A stretch of 64,000 nucleotides of DNA from Tritrichomonas musculus (GCA_039105265.1 JAPFFF010000001.1:2418001-2482000); one strand, 5' to 3'. Positions 31,022-41,291 are shown, counted from the stretch's first letter. Numbers and translations: made by a program. The notes: a model not told the origin generated them from the sequence alone.

Positions 31022-31406
31022 CGCCCAATTGGAATTGAAATTAAAGAAATGAAAACAGATCCGCTGCCAAATTTTAGTGCTCGGCCAATTGGCGATGATA
31101 TTTTTCGCAGGAGAGCAACAATCATTAAAATGACTGTACACCATAAGAATGAGGTGTTTTTAAATTAGACATTAATTTTCTTAATGATTATCCACACAAT
31201 CATCCACGTGTTCATTTCATTACTCGAGTATATCATCCAAATATCAGTGGAGGAAGTACTTGTTCAGTTATTTTTAAAGATAAACGGTCTAAGGCTCTTA
31301 ACTTTGTTAAGTTCTTCTTTCAAATAGTTCACTTTTAAATGGTCCCAATCCTTCTGATCCCCTTGATTCACAAATATCTTATCAATATTAATACTAAAAG
31401 AGAGTA
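31022..31406 (+). pseudogene. Ubiquitin-conjugating enzyme (E2, UBC core) pseudogene
   Basis: The sequence follows the UBC core in order: IEIKEMKTDPLPNFSARPIG then DDIFRRRATI, matching ELxxLxxDPPxxCSAxPxxDDLFxWxATI. Next are YPHNHPRVHFITRVYHPNIS and GGSTCSVIF, matching YPxxPPxVxFxTxIYHPNIxxxGxICLDIL, with the catalytic Cys position still Cys. LNGPNPSDPL ends it, matching LLxDPNPxDPL. The frame is broken after FLN (a TAG and a shift near 31167) and again near LNGP (31337-31340), and the N-terminus and last helices are missing. It is a dead copy of a UbcD/UBE2D-like gene. Confidence 0.8.
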
Positions 31407-31746
31407 TTCAATGAGAATATATGCCAAATAACTTATAGTAAAAAGTCATTTATTTATTTATTTGAAAATTTGTAAATATTGATTAAAAGTGATTCATACC
31501 TTACTTAATTGGTGGATAATTTATATTGAATCTTCAGTATTTGGTGTCACAATGAATACAATGCAAGTATATTAGTTTTATCATATTACTCTAACTTAGT
31601 TAAAGAATGAATGTGAACTTTAAAAATATTACAATTTTTTATCAAAAATGAATGTGAACTCTAATATAATTAAAAAAAAAAAAGAGCAATAATTAGAAAA
31701 TATAATTAAATCGTAAATAATATGAGTTTATTAAATTAAAAAAATA
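31407..31746. other. Intergenic, AT-rich
   Basis: No gene. ATGAATGTGAACT occurs twice (31606-31618 and 31648-31660), a small direct repeat. Confidence 0.6.
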
Positions 31747-33036
31747 TTATAGAATAATTTGTCCTATATTAAATTCAGCCAGTCCATAACAACGTCCTAT
31801 TTTATCGCAATAACTGCAATGATTGAAATTTAGTTTATAAGAAGTGTAACTTTTTGAATTGGCAAATTTAAAAACACGTTTTTCATTTTTTCCATAAGTG
31901 AAAACAGAGAAAGATTTAAGCAAAACGAACTCATCAGATCCATTTCTTGCAAGAATATCAAAGCTGGAAGGTGCCTCTTGATAAAATCCATCTCTGGTTG
32001 TAAAAGAAATCAAATTGACGCAAACAGGATTATTACCAAATATAACCTCAATAGAGCCCTTATCACAATATTTGGTAGCCCAAACACCTCCTCCTTCTAA
32101 TTCATTTTTTCCATTAAGCAATTTAATGATTGAACAATCCACTGAATCCTCCCAGGTCGAAGAAACTTTCAATGTATATTTGTTCGCATCATCTGAAAAA
32201 GTGAACTCGTTAATATTGATTTGTGTCCAGTTTTTATCAATTGGTAAAAAGAAATGTGAAAGATTGGCAGTATATTGATCATCCATGACTAAATTAAATA
32301 ATTGATTAATTTTATTTGATTGTATTTCAAGACGATTTTCAAGCTCTGAAATTTTAACGTCTTTTTGATTCAAAGAATCATTAAAAGAGGAAAAATCAAA
32401 TTTTGGGAGAAAATTGCCATGTTCTTCCTTTTTTTGGAAACATTCTTCAAGATTCTCTTTACCTAGTTTTTTGCCATCAAGAAAAGGAAGTAAAATGAAA
32501 ATCTCCGAATCATTTGTTTCATTATATCTGGACATTATTGATTGATACGCATAATCTGGGTTTTCTAATGTTAAAGATGAATTGCTAAATAAACGATATA
32601 GTTGCTGAATTGGTAGAGACATCATTTCTTCCTGATACTTAATCAAATATATATCCAAATTTCTTGATATTTTTTGTTCAATCAAAAATTTATCATCAGT
32701 TGATTTATCTTTTAGTTTGATTAAATTTCTTTCGTACTCGTTTAAAATATCTTCTTTTGAATTAAGGAAATTTTCAAAAGATTGATATTGAAATTCTTGA
32801 TTTAATAGACAAAATTCATAATAATTATCTATGTTAATATCTGGTTTTACATCTTTAACCCAAAAGTCAAGAAAAGATTGAAAAATGGATTCGCTTACAT
32901 CAGATTGAACTTCGTATTTCTTCTCATTGAATAATATTCTAAAAATTTGTGGGCAATCTGTCAGTGATTTAAAAGAAAAAGGAATGTAAAAGGGCTTACC
33001 TTTTAAAATAAGGAGGTGGTGTTCACTGGTATCCAT
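31747..33036 (-). CDS. BTB/BACK-like protein with C-terminal discoidin-like domain
   Basis: 429 residues from ATG 33036. The N-terminal ~110 residues (FYIPFSFKSLTDCPQIFRIL, then NEKKYEVQSDVSESIFQSFL) look like the BTB-like head of the parabasalid family also seen at 28027. A helical middle follows, then a short coiled coil near residues 222-250 (DVKISELENRLEIQSNKINQ). The C-terminal ~160 residues (NKYTLKVSSTWEDSVDCSII to YKLNFNHCSYCDKIGRCYG) fit a discoidin/SUN-like jelly roll. No signal peptide or membrane span. Binding partner unknown. Confidence 0.72.
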   Translation of the reverse strand: MDTSEHHLLILKGKPFYIPFSFKSLTDCPQIFRILFNEKKYEVQSDVSESIFQSFLDFWVKDVKPDINIDNYYEFCLLNQEFQYQSFENFLNSKEDILNEYERNLIKLKDKSTDDKFLIEQKISRNLDIYLIKYQEEMMSLPIQQLYRLFSNSSLTLENPDYAYQSIMSRYNETNDSEIFILLPFLDGKKLGKENLEECFQKKEEHGNFLPKFDFSSFNDSLNQKDVKISELENRLEIQSNKINQLFNLVMDDQYTANLSHFFLPIDKNWTQININEFTFSDDANKYTLKVSSTWEDSVDCSIIKLLNGKNELEGGGVWATKYCDKGSIEVIFGNNPVCVNLISFTTRDGFYQEAPSSFDILARNGSDEFVLLKSFSVFTYGKNEKRVFKFANSKSYTSYKLNFNHCSYCDKIGRCYGLAEFNIGQIIL

Positions 33037-34819
33037 ATATAGTTGTGATATTCAAATATGGAAAAATCAGTGGAAAATTTTTATCACAAAAATTGAAAAA
33101 AGTTATATGACCATTTTTAATTTTAATGAGCTTGTAAATATTTGTAAACCTCAGAAATATTTGTAAAAACTCACTTTTTTCTCCATATCTAATGGAATTT
33201 ATTCAACGCTGATTTTTTTTGATATCTTTTCTTCAAAAACTAGAAAAAATCAGTTTTCTGTGTGAAACGGTTTTAGGTCAATTAAATTCTAAAAAACGAT
33301 TACATTTTTCTATAAAAAACACGAATAATTTCATTTTCTAATTAACATAAAAGTAAATTATTATATTAATCTTAAAAAAGTTTTTTTATTAAATTATGTT
33401 ATTTTATATTTTAAACAATATTCAGGATTATGCCAATTTGGCATTGCCAAAATCATAGCTTTCAAATAAAAAAACATACTCTTTTTCTTCGAGAATCAAA
33501 TATAATATTTGTAAAAGTGTGAATAAGCTATAAAAAAAATCAGCGTTGAATAAATATTACTAGATCTGGAGAAAAAGTTAATGTTTGCTCACAATTTTCA
33601 CCGCTGATTTAAAATTTTTTGTTGTAATAGTTTTGTATTCTTTATTTATTGAAATTTAATGATTAAAAAGCTTTTTCATGAATTATCATTAGACATCCAA
33701 TTTTATTTTTTTGATTCATTCTTATTAAAAATATGAAATATCAAAAAGCTCTAAAACTCGTTCAAAAGATAATATAGTAGATAACATGATAATAAGAAAA
33801 AAAAACTTTGATTCAATTTGCTAGACAATAATGATTAAATAATGATATTTCTTTCTTCACAACTCTATATATTATTTATCAGCTTAATCTTGATAGAAAT
33901 AAGGCTTTTAAGTGACATCAATTATTTTGGTTGTAATGATGTAATATTCTTTCTAGTCGATGATCATAAGACTATTATTGTTTTTTAACCTAATTTATAA
34001 AAATTTTGAAATTCATTGTTCAAGACCCAGAAAATAAAGAAAGTTTTGATAATTGTTAAACTTTTAACTTAAAAAAATCATTGATAAACAGGAATTTAAA
34101 AAAAGAATTGACGATACGACTTTTTGAAAATATAAACTATTTAAAAAATTGTTACTCCTTTTTTAATCCCAATTTATTTATGTAGTGTTATTCGATTATT
34201 TAAAGTGTAATCCGAAAAAGTAGCTAAGAAATGATGCATAATATTTATTAATATTATTAAAAATAATTAATTGATAAATTATCTGAAGTACAGAAATGTT
34301 TTTTTTTGAAATTTGAGTAAGTAATTGATTTCTCTGAAAATTGTGAAGTTCAAAAATAAAAAAAGCAATTGTGAAAGTTTATATAAAAAAATGATTCAAA
34401 AATCTTAATGGTAGATTATATTATAAATAAACATGCGATAAACATGATGGGAAAATTCAAATCATATTGAAATTTGAATTGAGCCATTAAGATGAAATAT
34501 AAGATGAAACTTTTTGTGTAATAATTCTAAACAAATTAAGTATCTACCAGAATTGAGTAAATTGTTTAAGAATATTTCAAGCAAATGTAATAAACAAATA
34601 AATTTATTAAGTGAAAAGCAAATTTAATGTTTATTATTTATAAAAATGATAATTAAACAAATAAACTCTAATAATAAAAAAAATCTTTATTTATTTTTCA
34701 ATTGATTTCATAATTTTTCTGAAGAAAACAAAAGTCATATCGTTACTTTTCTCACAATTTTTTTAATAAAAAAATAATATAAATAAAATCAATATATTAT
34801 ATCATTTTTTTTTAATTTA
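33037..34819. other. 1.8-kb intergenic region with an inverted repeat
   Basis: AT-rich; the only structure seen is the inverted repeat at 33170-33583. ATCATTTTTTTTT lies just before the next ATG as a possible Initiator. Confidence 0.6.
33170..33583. repeat. Imperfect ~51-bp inverted repeat, 414-bp foldback
   Basis: The left arm 33170-33220 and right arm 33532-33583 are inverted copies sharing TTTATTCAACGCTGATTTTT and, further out, CTTTTTCTCCAxATCTA with small indels. The spacer of ~310 bp is AT-rich with GGCATTGCCAA. This suggests a worn MITE or foldback element; no clear target duplication. Confidence 0.65.
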
Positions 34820-35728
34820 ATGAGTCAAGTTCCTATTCAACCAATTTTGCTGCCAATATATCCAGCCCAAATTCTTTCAAAAGTTTATCTTCCGAATTGT
34901 CCAACCTCGATTTATTGTTCATATCAGCCAACAAGTATTATTAGCCCAAATAATCAACTGATTATGTTAAATAATAATCAAATCAAACAAAATACAATTG
35001 AATCAAGTATAGATAGCAATGATCAATTAAAATTAAAATCAGGTCGACCCCACCCAAAAGAGAAATTTTCAGCCGAAGAGGATTCAAAACTTCATGAACT
35101 TGTAAAAAAGTATGGTGAAAATAATTGGTATTATATAGCTCAAGAAATGGATGGTAGAAATATTCGTCAATGCAGAGAAAGATGGAGGAACTATTTATCT
35201 CCGGAAGTAAAGAATGGTCCATGGACCAAAGAAGAGGATGATCTTCTATTCTATTCATATAAAAGATATGGGCCTAAATGGAAATTTATTGCTAGTTTCT
35301 TTCCAGATAGAACAGACATAAATATAAAAAGTAGATGGCAAGTGCACACCCGTCTTTTTATGAGACAGAAAAAGAGTATTTTAAAAAATCAGAAAAAAAT
35401 CATAAATAATTATATTTGTAAAGATGCAAGATTAATGGCCCAACAAGTTAAAAAATGTAATAATACAAGAGTTGTAATGCCTTGTGTAAATAGAAGCCAG
35501 AATAAAACAGATTTCAAAGATGCAAAGAATATTAATCAAAATAAAGTAAATTTATCTAGAAAACAAAGCTTGACTTCATTGATTAATATATCAAGTCAGA
35601 ATACAAAACCAATAAAGAATGATGAAATATCAGGAAATGAAAATGAAAACTTTTTTGATGATTTATTTGATTTGCCAATGAATCAATCTGATGAATATGA
35701 AGTTTTTGAAAATGACTATGGATTTTGA
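34820..35728 (+). CDS. Two-repeat Myb DNA-binding protein
   Basis: 302 residues from ATG 34820. A Pro/Gln/Ile/Asn-rich N-terminus is followed by Myb repeat 1 (81-126, KFSAEEDSKLHELVKKYG to IRQCRERWRNYLSP) and repeat 2 (132-177, GPWTKEEDDLLFYSYKRYG to INIKSRWQVH). The Trp spacing and recognition helices are intact. Directly after repeat 2 is a basic patch (RQKKSILKNQKKI), possibly a nuclear localisation signal. The acidic C-terminus may be an activation region. The repeats are closer to canonical R2R3 Myb than those of the protein at 14100; the two are paralogues, not a tandem duplicate. Probably a transcription factor of the trichomonad Myb group. Confidence 0.9.
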   Translation: MSQVPIQPILLPIYPAQILSKVYLPNCPTSIYCSYQPTSIISPNNQLIMLNNNQIKQNTIESSIDSNDQLKLKSGRPHPKEKFSAEEDSKLHELVKKYGENNWYYIAQEMDGRNIRQCRERWRNYLSPEVKNGPWTKEEDDLLFYSYKRYGPKWKFIASFFPDRTDINIKSRWQVHTRLFMRQKKSILKNQKKIINNYICKDARLMAQQVKKCNNTRVVMPCVNRSQNKTDFKDAKNINQNKVNLSRKQSLTSLINISSQNTKPIKNDEISGNENENFFDDLFDLPMNQSDEYEVFENDYGF

Positions 35729-36088
35729 TAACTGTTGATTAAATAAATAATTAATATTTATTGTTCTCATTGAATAATTAATTTTTTTCATAATATGGAT
35801 TAATCAATAATTAATTGGTTATAATGATACAGCTAATGGCTTATTTACCGGCTTGATTCGAAATGAAATGTAGAAGTAAAAAAATAAGTAATTGGTTAAC
35901 TCTTATCAATAATGTAAAAAAACAGAGTGCACAAATTTCGCTAGAAAAAGCATTATTTCTTATTTTATATTCAAATTTTGTGAAGAAAATCATGCTTTTT
36001 TCTTGATTTTTCAAAAATACAAATTTGAATTGAAAAATAAACTTTTTGAAATGGTTTAAATTTGGAAAATTTTCCTTCATTTTTTAAA
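35729..36088. other. Intergenic, NMNAT promoter
   Basis: AT-rich; CCTTCATTTTTT about 15 nt before the NMNAT ATG resembles the trichomonad Initiator. No gene. Confidence 0.55.
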
Positions 36089-36775
36089 ATGGATTATACA
36101 GAGCTTCGCAAAAAATTACAAACGCCGCCTATTCCAGGAAGAAGAAGAGCTGTGCTTCTTTCAACAGGTTCTTTTTGCCCAGTCCACAAAGGTCACTTAC
36201 AAAATATAGATCTTGCTGCTAAATTTCTTTCAGAAGTTCATCAAATTGATACACTAGTTGCTTATATTAGTCCATCTTGCGATTTATATGTTGGCCATAA
36301 ACTCGGTTCTGATTGTATTCCATTTCAGCATCGATATAATATGGTCAAATTAGCCTGTGATGTTCACAACCAAGATAAAAATTCAATTCAAATTATAATT
36401 GATCCATGGGAAGGAAATCAGCCGATGTTTGTTCCTTTTCCTTACGTTTTAGAGCATTTTCAAGAAGAAATTGAAAATGACTTCCCTAATGAAAACTTAC
36501 TCGTTTTATATGTCGCCGGTTCTGATCAATTTAACAAATGTAAACTTTACAGAAGTAGTTATTATGTCGGAATTTCGAGAGTTGGTTACGAGATTATAGG
36601 TAATACTGACATTAATAGGCACATTTACATATGCAAGGATCAAAAATACGAAAAATACTTCAGCGACATCAGCTCAACAGCAATGAGAGAAGCTAGAGAG
36701 AATGGTCAGTCAATTGATCATCTGACATATGAACCTGTTGTTAAATATCTCCATGAAGTTGTAAATTGGATTTAA
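36089..36775 (+). CDS. Nicotinamide/nicotinate mononucleotide adenylyltransferase (NMNAT)
   Basis: 228 residues from ATG 36089 (MDYTELRKKL); the upstream in-frame codon is a TTG. The nucleotidyltransferase signature STGSFCPVHKGHLQN (about 25-39) carries the HxGH-type motif, and SDISSTAMREARENG near residue 200 is the ISSTxxR motif. VAGSDQFNKC in the middle matches the substrate-binding region. It would join NMN or NaMN with ATP to give NAD or NaAD, probably in cytosol or nucleus. With NRK at 57121 it forms a two-step salvage route from nicotinamide riboside. Confidence 0.92.
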   Translation: MDYTELRKKLQTPPIPGRRRAVLLSTGSFCPVHKGHLQNIDLAAKFLSEVHQIDTLVAYISPSCDLYVGHKLGSDCIPFQHRYNMVKLACDVHNQDKNSIQIIIDPWEGNQPMFVPFPYVLEHFQEEIENDFPNENLLVLYVAGSDQFNKCKLYRSSYYVGISRVGYEIIGNTDINRHIYICKDQKYEKYFSDISSTAMREARENGQSIDHLTYEPVVKYLHEVVNWI

Positions 36776-37043
36776 TAAAATTATATTTTATTAATGAATT
36801 TATTAGTAATATTAAATGGTTAAATCAAAAATATAAAAAAAGTTGTTTTCAATTTATGAATCCATCGTTTCTACTTTTTGAATTGGCAGTTAGAATTAAT
36901 CGCCAGATTCTTAAAAAGTTGTATTTTTATTACACGTATTGCTTGAATCTGATCAATAAAAAAGTAGCGTTTTGCATGATTGTCTTGTATACAATTTAAA
37001 TAATTTTCACTTTTGTAAACATTCTTTAAAAAGTGACAAAAAA

Positions 37044-37723
37044 TAGGGGGATCAACCGCCAAAAAATTGTCAAATTTTTAAAGAGAGAGGAAAAATTTGA
37101 GTTTGGCTTTAAATAAATATGGGGATTTAAAGTGTAATAAAAATACATTTTATAAAAAATATTTTTATCTGATTTCAACTGTACATTCATAAATGGCGGA
37201 CGAATGTATTTATCATGACATGTCATATGAAAACTATATGTAAGTTTTAATAAATAATGTGTTTTATTTTAATCCATATATTAAAAAATAAAGATTAATA
37301 TAACCTTATTTTTTAAAAATTGTTTTTATTTAATTTCATCAATTCATTCATAAATGGCGGACAATGAAAGTTATCATGACATGTTATGCGAAAAAAAAAA
37401 TGAGACTTTAACTGTTATTCAAATAACAAGTCTTTTGTCTTTTTTATTAGCTTAATACATTGTACATGATATATTTTCATGTTCTACGAATAATTTTTCC
37501 CAAAATATCCATTCTATTGAAGATTTTAACTTTTGACGATTAAAAAAGGTCAAATTTATATCTTCAAATTAAAAGTGTCCGCCATTTGTGAATGTGCAGA
37601 TGAATTCCAAAATAAAATATTTCAAATCAAAGCTTATGAAATGAAGAACAAAACTATCTATTTATTTTTTTAAAAAATTAAAATATTATTTTTCTGACAT
37701 TTTTTTGGCGGTTGATCCCCCTA
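37044..37723. mobile_element. Non-autonomous DNA transposon (MULE-like MITE), 680 bp
   Basis: Terminal inverted repeats of 29 bp (37044-37072 and 37695-37723) begin TAGGGGGATCAACCGCC and match at 28 of 29 positions. The flanks carry a near-perfect 10-bp duplication (TGACAAAAAA left, TGACAAAAAT right), in the 9-11 bp range typical of Mutator-like elements. Inside, CATTCATAAATGGCGGA occurs directly at 37184-37200 and 37345-37361, and a related copy is inverted at 37578-37594. Such subterminal repeats could be transposase sites. There is no coding sequence. Confidence 0.82.
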
Positions 37724-37819
37724 TGACAAAAATCGATTATCATGATTTTGAGGAATGTGAGTTTTATAAGAAGTGCTTAAAGTTTTGTTCTGAGTCAAAT
37801 TTAATAATTGTCACTTTGG

Positions 37820-37977
37820 TAAAGTCGGTTTCAAAATGCTTGGGACAACATTCAATTTTTTTCAATGTTTCTCAGGAAAAAAATCATTCAGCTTGGGACA
37901 AATTGACCTAAAAGATTTATAAATTTGACCTTATCGTTTTCAAAAAGTTTGTCCCAAGCCTTTTGAATCCGACTTTA
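37820..37977. repeat. Short foldback, 29-bp inverted repeat
   Basis: 37820-37848 and 37949-37977 are inverted copies with two mismatches, sharing CAAAA(T/G)GCTTGGGACAA. GCTTGGGACAA also recurs directly at about 37891-37901. The 158-bp unit could fold into a hairpin. It lies within 100 bp of the MULE-like element. Confidence 0.75.
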
Positions 37978-38257
37978 GATATGAATTTTCTTGGCTATAT
38001 AGCAAATTTCTGCCAACAGAATTCAATTTCTGATCATTCTTGCAATTGAATGAAAACAAATGTTTTCTCAAGTAAATTAGTAACAAATCTTTAAAATTTA
38101 TTGGAGATTAAAGCATTAAAAATGTTAACGCTAATTTGAAATAATTTTCATTTTTTTAAAAAAAAATCGATAATGTGTTATTGCTTAGAAGAGATGAATA
38201 ATAATATTTGATAAATTCAAACAATCTTTATTCTAAATAACATGATTATTCATACAA

Positions 38258-40399
38258 TTAGCACTGGCAATTGTGCTTGTTTATTTTGACTTCGCTTTGA
38301 TCTTCAACCAATGGTACAGTCTCCGTTGTAATAGGAGAGTTTGCAGCCGACAAATTTGCGGCGTATTTAAGAAGGCACTTGACGCCTTCCATTGTTTTTG
38401 AGGACGTCATGAGATACATGTAGCAATCGTAAGTCTGTATCAATTGCTTCCCATGCACTCGACTCACCTGTTTCTGTGATTCGTCGAGTTTATCGGCCTT
38501 TGTTTCAATCAAGAAAATCTTGCAATCAGGCGAATATTCCTTCACGCGATTTATCCACTTATCGACTGTTTCGTCGTCGTCCTTGCTGTAACAAATGAAG
38601 GCTGCGTCGGCGTCACGATAATTCTGGATTGGAATAGCGTTAGCAAATCTTTCCTGGCCAGATGTGTCCCACACGATTAGATTGACAATTGTGTTCTCAT
38701 CACGAAGGAATTCAATTCTATTAACGTCGCAGCCAACCGTTGTCATTCGTTCGTATTGAAAAGGCCTATCGTACAAAGCATTCAAAAGTGACGTTTTGCC
38801 AACGCCAGACGCGCCCAAAAGAATTATTTTGAATGACAAAACGGTTTTTTCAACCTTTGAAATTATTGAGAGATACTTGGCAGCTTTTTGATATTGATTC
38901 CTATCGGCCATCAGAAAATAATATAACGCTTTTTCTTTGCTGTTTTCAATGCCGTTTCCTTTCAGCAACATTTTGCCGTAATTGTTCATCGCTTTGCCAC
39001 TTCCTCTCTCAATTCCTTTAAGAAAGTATGATTCGGCTTCTTTGTAGTTGTCCTCTTTCACCATGATTTTGCCATATAATGCATAGGCTTCGGCACTTTT
39101 TGTGTCAAGAATCCTGTCAAGTAATTTTTTCGCTTTTTGTAAATTTTGTGGAATTATTTTGCCACTTATCAATATTTGTGAATAATATAGAATGGATTGA
39201 ATATAGCCAACTTCTTTTATTGACCTTTTCAAATATCGTAGGCCAATTTCAGTGTTCATTGGAAAACCGTTTTCATTTTCTATACAACTTTTGCCAATTA
39301 TGAATTGATATTCTGGATTTTTTTCAGCATTTTGAATTAGCTGTTTACATTCTTCATTAAGCTTCATGTATTGCTCAAATGGATATAAAAAATGATGAAT
39401 TTGAAAATTTTGCGTTTTGAGTGAAACTTTTTGAATAGAAGAATTTTTATTTTTTATAAAATCATCAAAATCGATTACTATGCTTGTTGAAAGAAAAGTT
39501 GCGCGGCATTCTTTGATGAATTCAATATAATTGAGATATTCTCTTTCATCTATACCTGCTAAAATAAATTGTCGATCTGTTTGCAATTGATTAATAATAT
39601 CATTGAAAGTTGGACGATCTCCAGGGATAAGAGAACCACATCTAATTATTAAATTCTTATAAGATTCAGGAAAGTCTTCTTGGAAATTCGGCTTGAATCC
39701 TTCATTTAAAACTTTTTTAGAAATTTGAGGGAAATTTAATCCTTGAAATGGAACTTTTTCAGTCAAAATTTCATAAATAATAATACCAAATGAATATACG
39801 TCTGTAGCATATGAATATTCGCCCATGTACATTTCTGGTGACATATAATGAAGCGTCCCTTTAGGATTTGAGTTGGCTGTCTGTGAAATATCTGAACATA
39901 TTTTCGATAGACCAAAATCTGTAATTTTTGGATATAAATAATCATCTAATAATATGTTTTCTGGCTTTAGATCACGGTGTATAATATTATGCGAATGTAG
40001 ATATGCTAAACCTGAAGCAATTCCAAATATATTAATTATTTTTTTGGTTACATTCCATTGAGGCGGATTTCGGAATTCTCGTGCTAAACTTATCATATGA
40101 CGTAATGAATTGTTTGATGCCAATTCCATTATTATTGTTGGTTTTGACTCATTCTCAAAATTTCTGATATTATATCCAATAAACTTAATGATTGATGGAT
40201 GATTTAATTTTGAAATAATATTTAGCTCATTTTTAATGCTCGAAATTGTTTCATTGCAATTTTCATTGATTTCAGAAGACGATATTTTGGCAGCATATTT
40301 TTTATCACTTTCTCCGCTTTTCATAATTACTTCATAAACATCACCAAATGCGCCACTCCCAATTATCTTCTCTTTTTTTAATATTTGAAGGTCAAACAT
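38258..40399 (-). CDS. Kinase - Sel1 repeats - Rab GTPase fusion with C-terminal CXC prenylation motif
   Basis: 713 residues from ATG 40399; the upstream TTG frame is a poly-Lys leader. Residues 1-270 are an active-looking TKL-like kinase: IGSGAFGDVYEV, Lys38 in YAAKI, HRDLKPEN with Asp143, DFG with Asp161, and MSPEMY. About 360-515 are Sel1-like/TPR-type repeats (AYALYGKIMVKEDNYKEAES, MNNYGKMLLKGNG). About 520-690 is a Rab-type GTPase with P-loop GASGVGKTS (528-536), Thr in TTVGCD and WDTSGQER; NKxD is altered to TKAD and SAK to SSK. The protein ends HNCQC, the CXC motif that Rab geranylgeranyltransferase uses. It could couple phosphorylation to membrane traffic. The Rab-coding part is GC-richer than the kinase part. 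Confidence 0.9.
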   Translation of the reverse strand: MFDLQILKKEKIIGSGAFGDVYEVIMKSGESDKKYAAKISSSEINENCNETISSIKNELNIISKLNHPSIIKFIGYNIRNFENESKPTIIMELASNNSLRHMISLAREFRNPPQWNVTKKIINIFGIASGLAYLHSHNIIHRDLKPENILLDDYLYPKITDFGLSKICSDISQTANSNPKGTLHYMSPEMYMGEYSYATDVYSFGIIIYEILTEKVPFQGLNFPQISKKVLNEGFKPNFQEDFPESYKNLIIRCGSLIPGDRPTFNDIINQLQTDRQFILAGIDEREYLNYIEFIKECRATFLSTSIVIDFDDFIKNKNSSIQKVSLKTQNFQIHHFLYPFEQYMKLNEECKQLIQNAEKNPEYQFIIGKSCIENENGFPMNTEIGLRYLKRSIKEVGYIQSILYYSQILISGKIIPQNLQKAKKLLDRILDTKSAEAYALYGKIMVKEDNYKEAESYFLKGIERGSGKAMNNYGKMLLKGNGIENSKEKALYYFLMADRNQYQKAAKYLSIISKVEKTVLSFKIILLGASGVGKTSLLNALYDRPFQYERMTTVGCDVNRIEFLRDENTIVNLIVWDTSGQERFANAIPIQNYRDADAAFICYSKDDDETVDKWINRVKEYSPDCKIFLIETKADKLDESQKQVSRVHGKQLIQTYDCYMYLMTSSKTMEGVKCLLKYAANLSAANSPITTETVPLVEDQSEVKINKHNCQC

Positions 40400-41291
40400 G
40401 CTGGTTTTCTTCAAATATTTTGAATTTTTTTTTTTTTTTAGCAAAACTTTTTAAATAAATACGTTAATTATTAAGCTTAAACGTATTTTTTCTCAATTTT
40501 TATGATGATTGCACTTTGATTATCTTAATGGAATTTTTGTATTTTATATAAATGAATTGTAATATATATTATAAAAAAGTTAACTTTAAAAAAATGCTGA
40601 AAAAAATGAAAAACAATAAAATTGATATTTTTTTATACATAAAAAGTCATTATCAAAAATGTATTGGATGAAAATCTAAAAATATTTATAATCCGTTAAA
40701 AAGAAATGAATCTCTTTATTCATATATTATAAAGGAGTTCATTTCAATCTAAATGTTTGAATTGAATAAATGGCCTAAGTAACTAACATAATCTATATGT
40801 AAAAGTGATTCTGAGCGAAATAATACTGATAAAATAGAAACTAATATTTTTCAAATAAGATAAACTTTGTAAAAAATCATACAAGAGGATAATTTGTTCT
40901 TAAATTGTATTATTATTCGTGTTTGAGCAAAAAAGAGCTAAATGAACCAATATAATAAATCTTTTTTATTATAATAATAATAATTTTTTGCAAGAGAGAT
41001 TGTGCCTCAACTTTTTGAGAGAACTAATTGAAAGAAAAAAATTGTGAATAATATTTTGAGATTATTCATGTAAATAAAAAAAATTGATGCATCTTTTTAT
41101 ATTTTTACATAATTTTTACCGAGACTTACATTAAAAGGAAGGATCAGTAAAAATTTTGTAACATAAAAAGATGCATTTTTAAAAAAATTGACTAACTTTG
41201 TCTGCTGGCAAATGCGACCTCTCAAAATTAATCAAAAAGTTGATTTTCAAACTTTTTCCAAAAATTGAGTGAATTTAATAATTATTTATAA
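40400..41291. other. Intergenic, AT-rich, with a hairpin
   Basis: No gene; contains the hairpin at 41087-41176 and the promoter of the kinase-Rab gene. Confidence 0.6.
41087..41176. repeat. ~30-bp imperfect inverted repeat (hairpin)
   Basis: ATGCATCTTTTTAT at 41087 is mirrored by ATAAAAAGATGCAT ending at 41176, and TAATTTTTAC by GTAAAAATTT, with small indels. The loop is ~27 nt. It lies ~115 bp before the BspA pseudogene. Confidence 0.7.
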
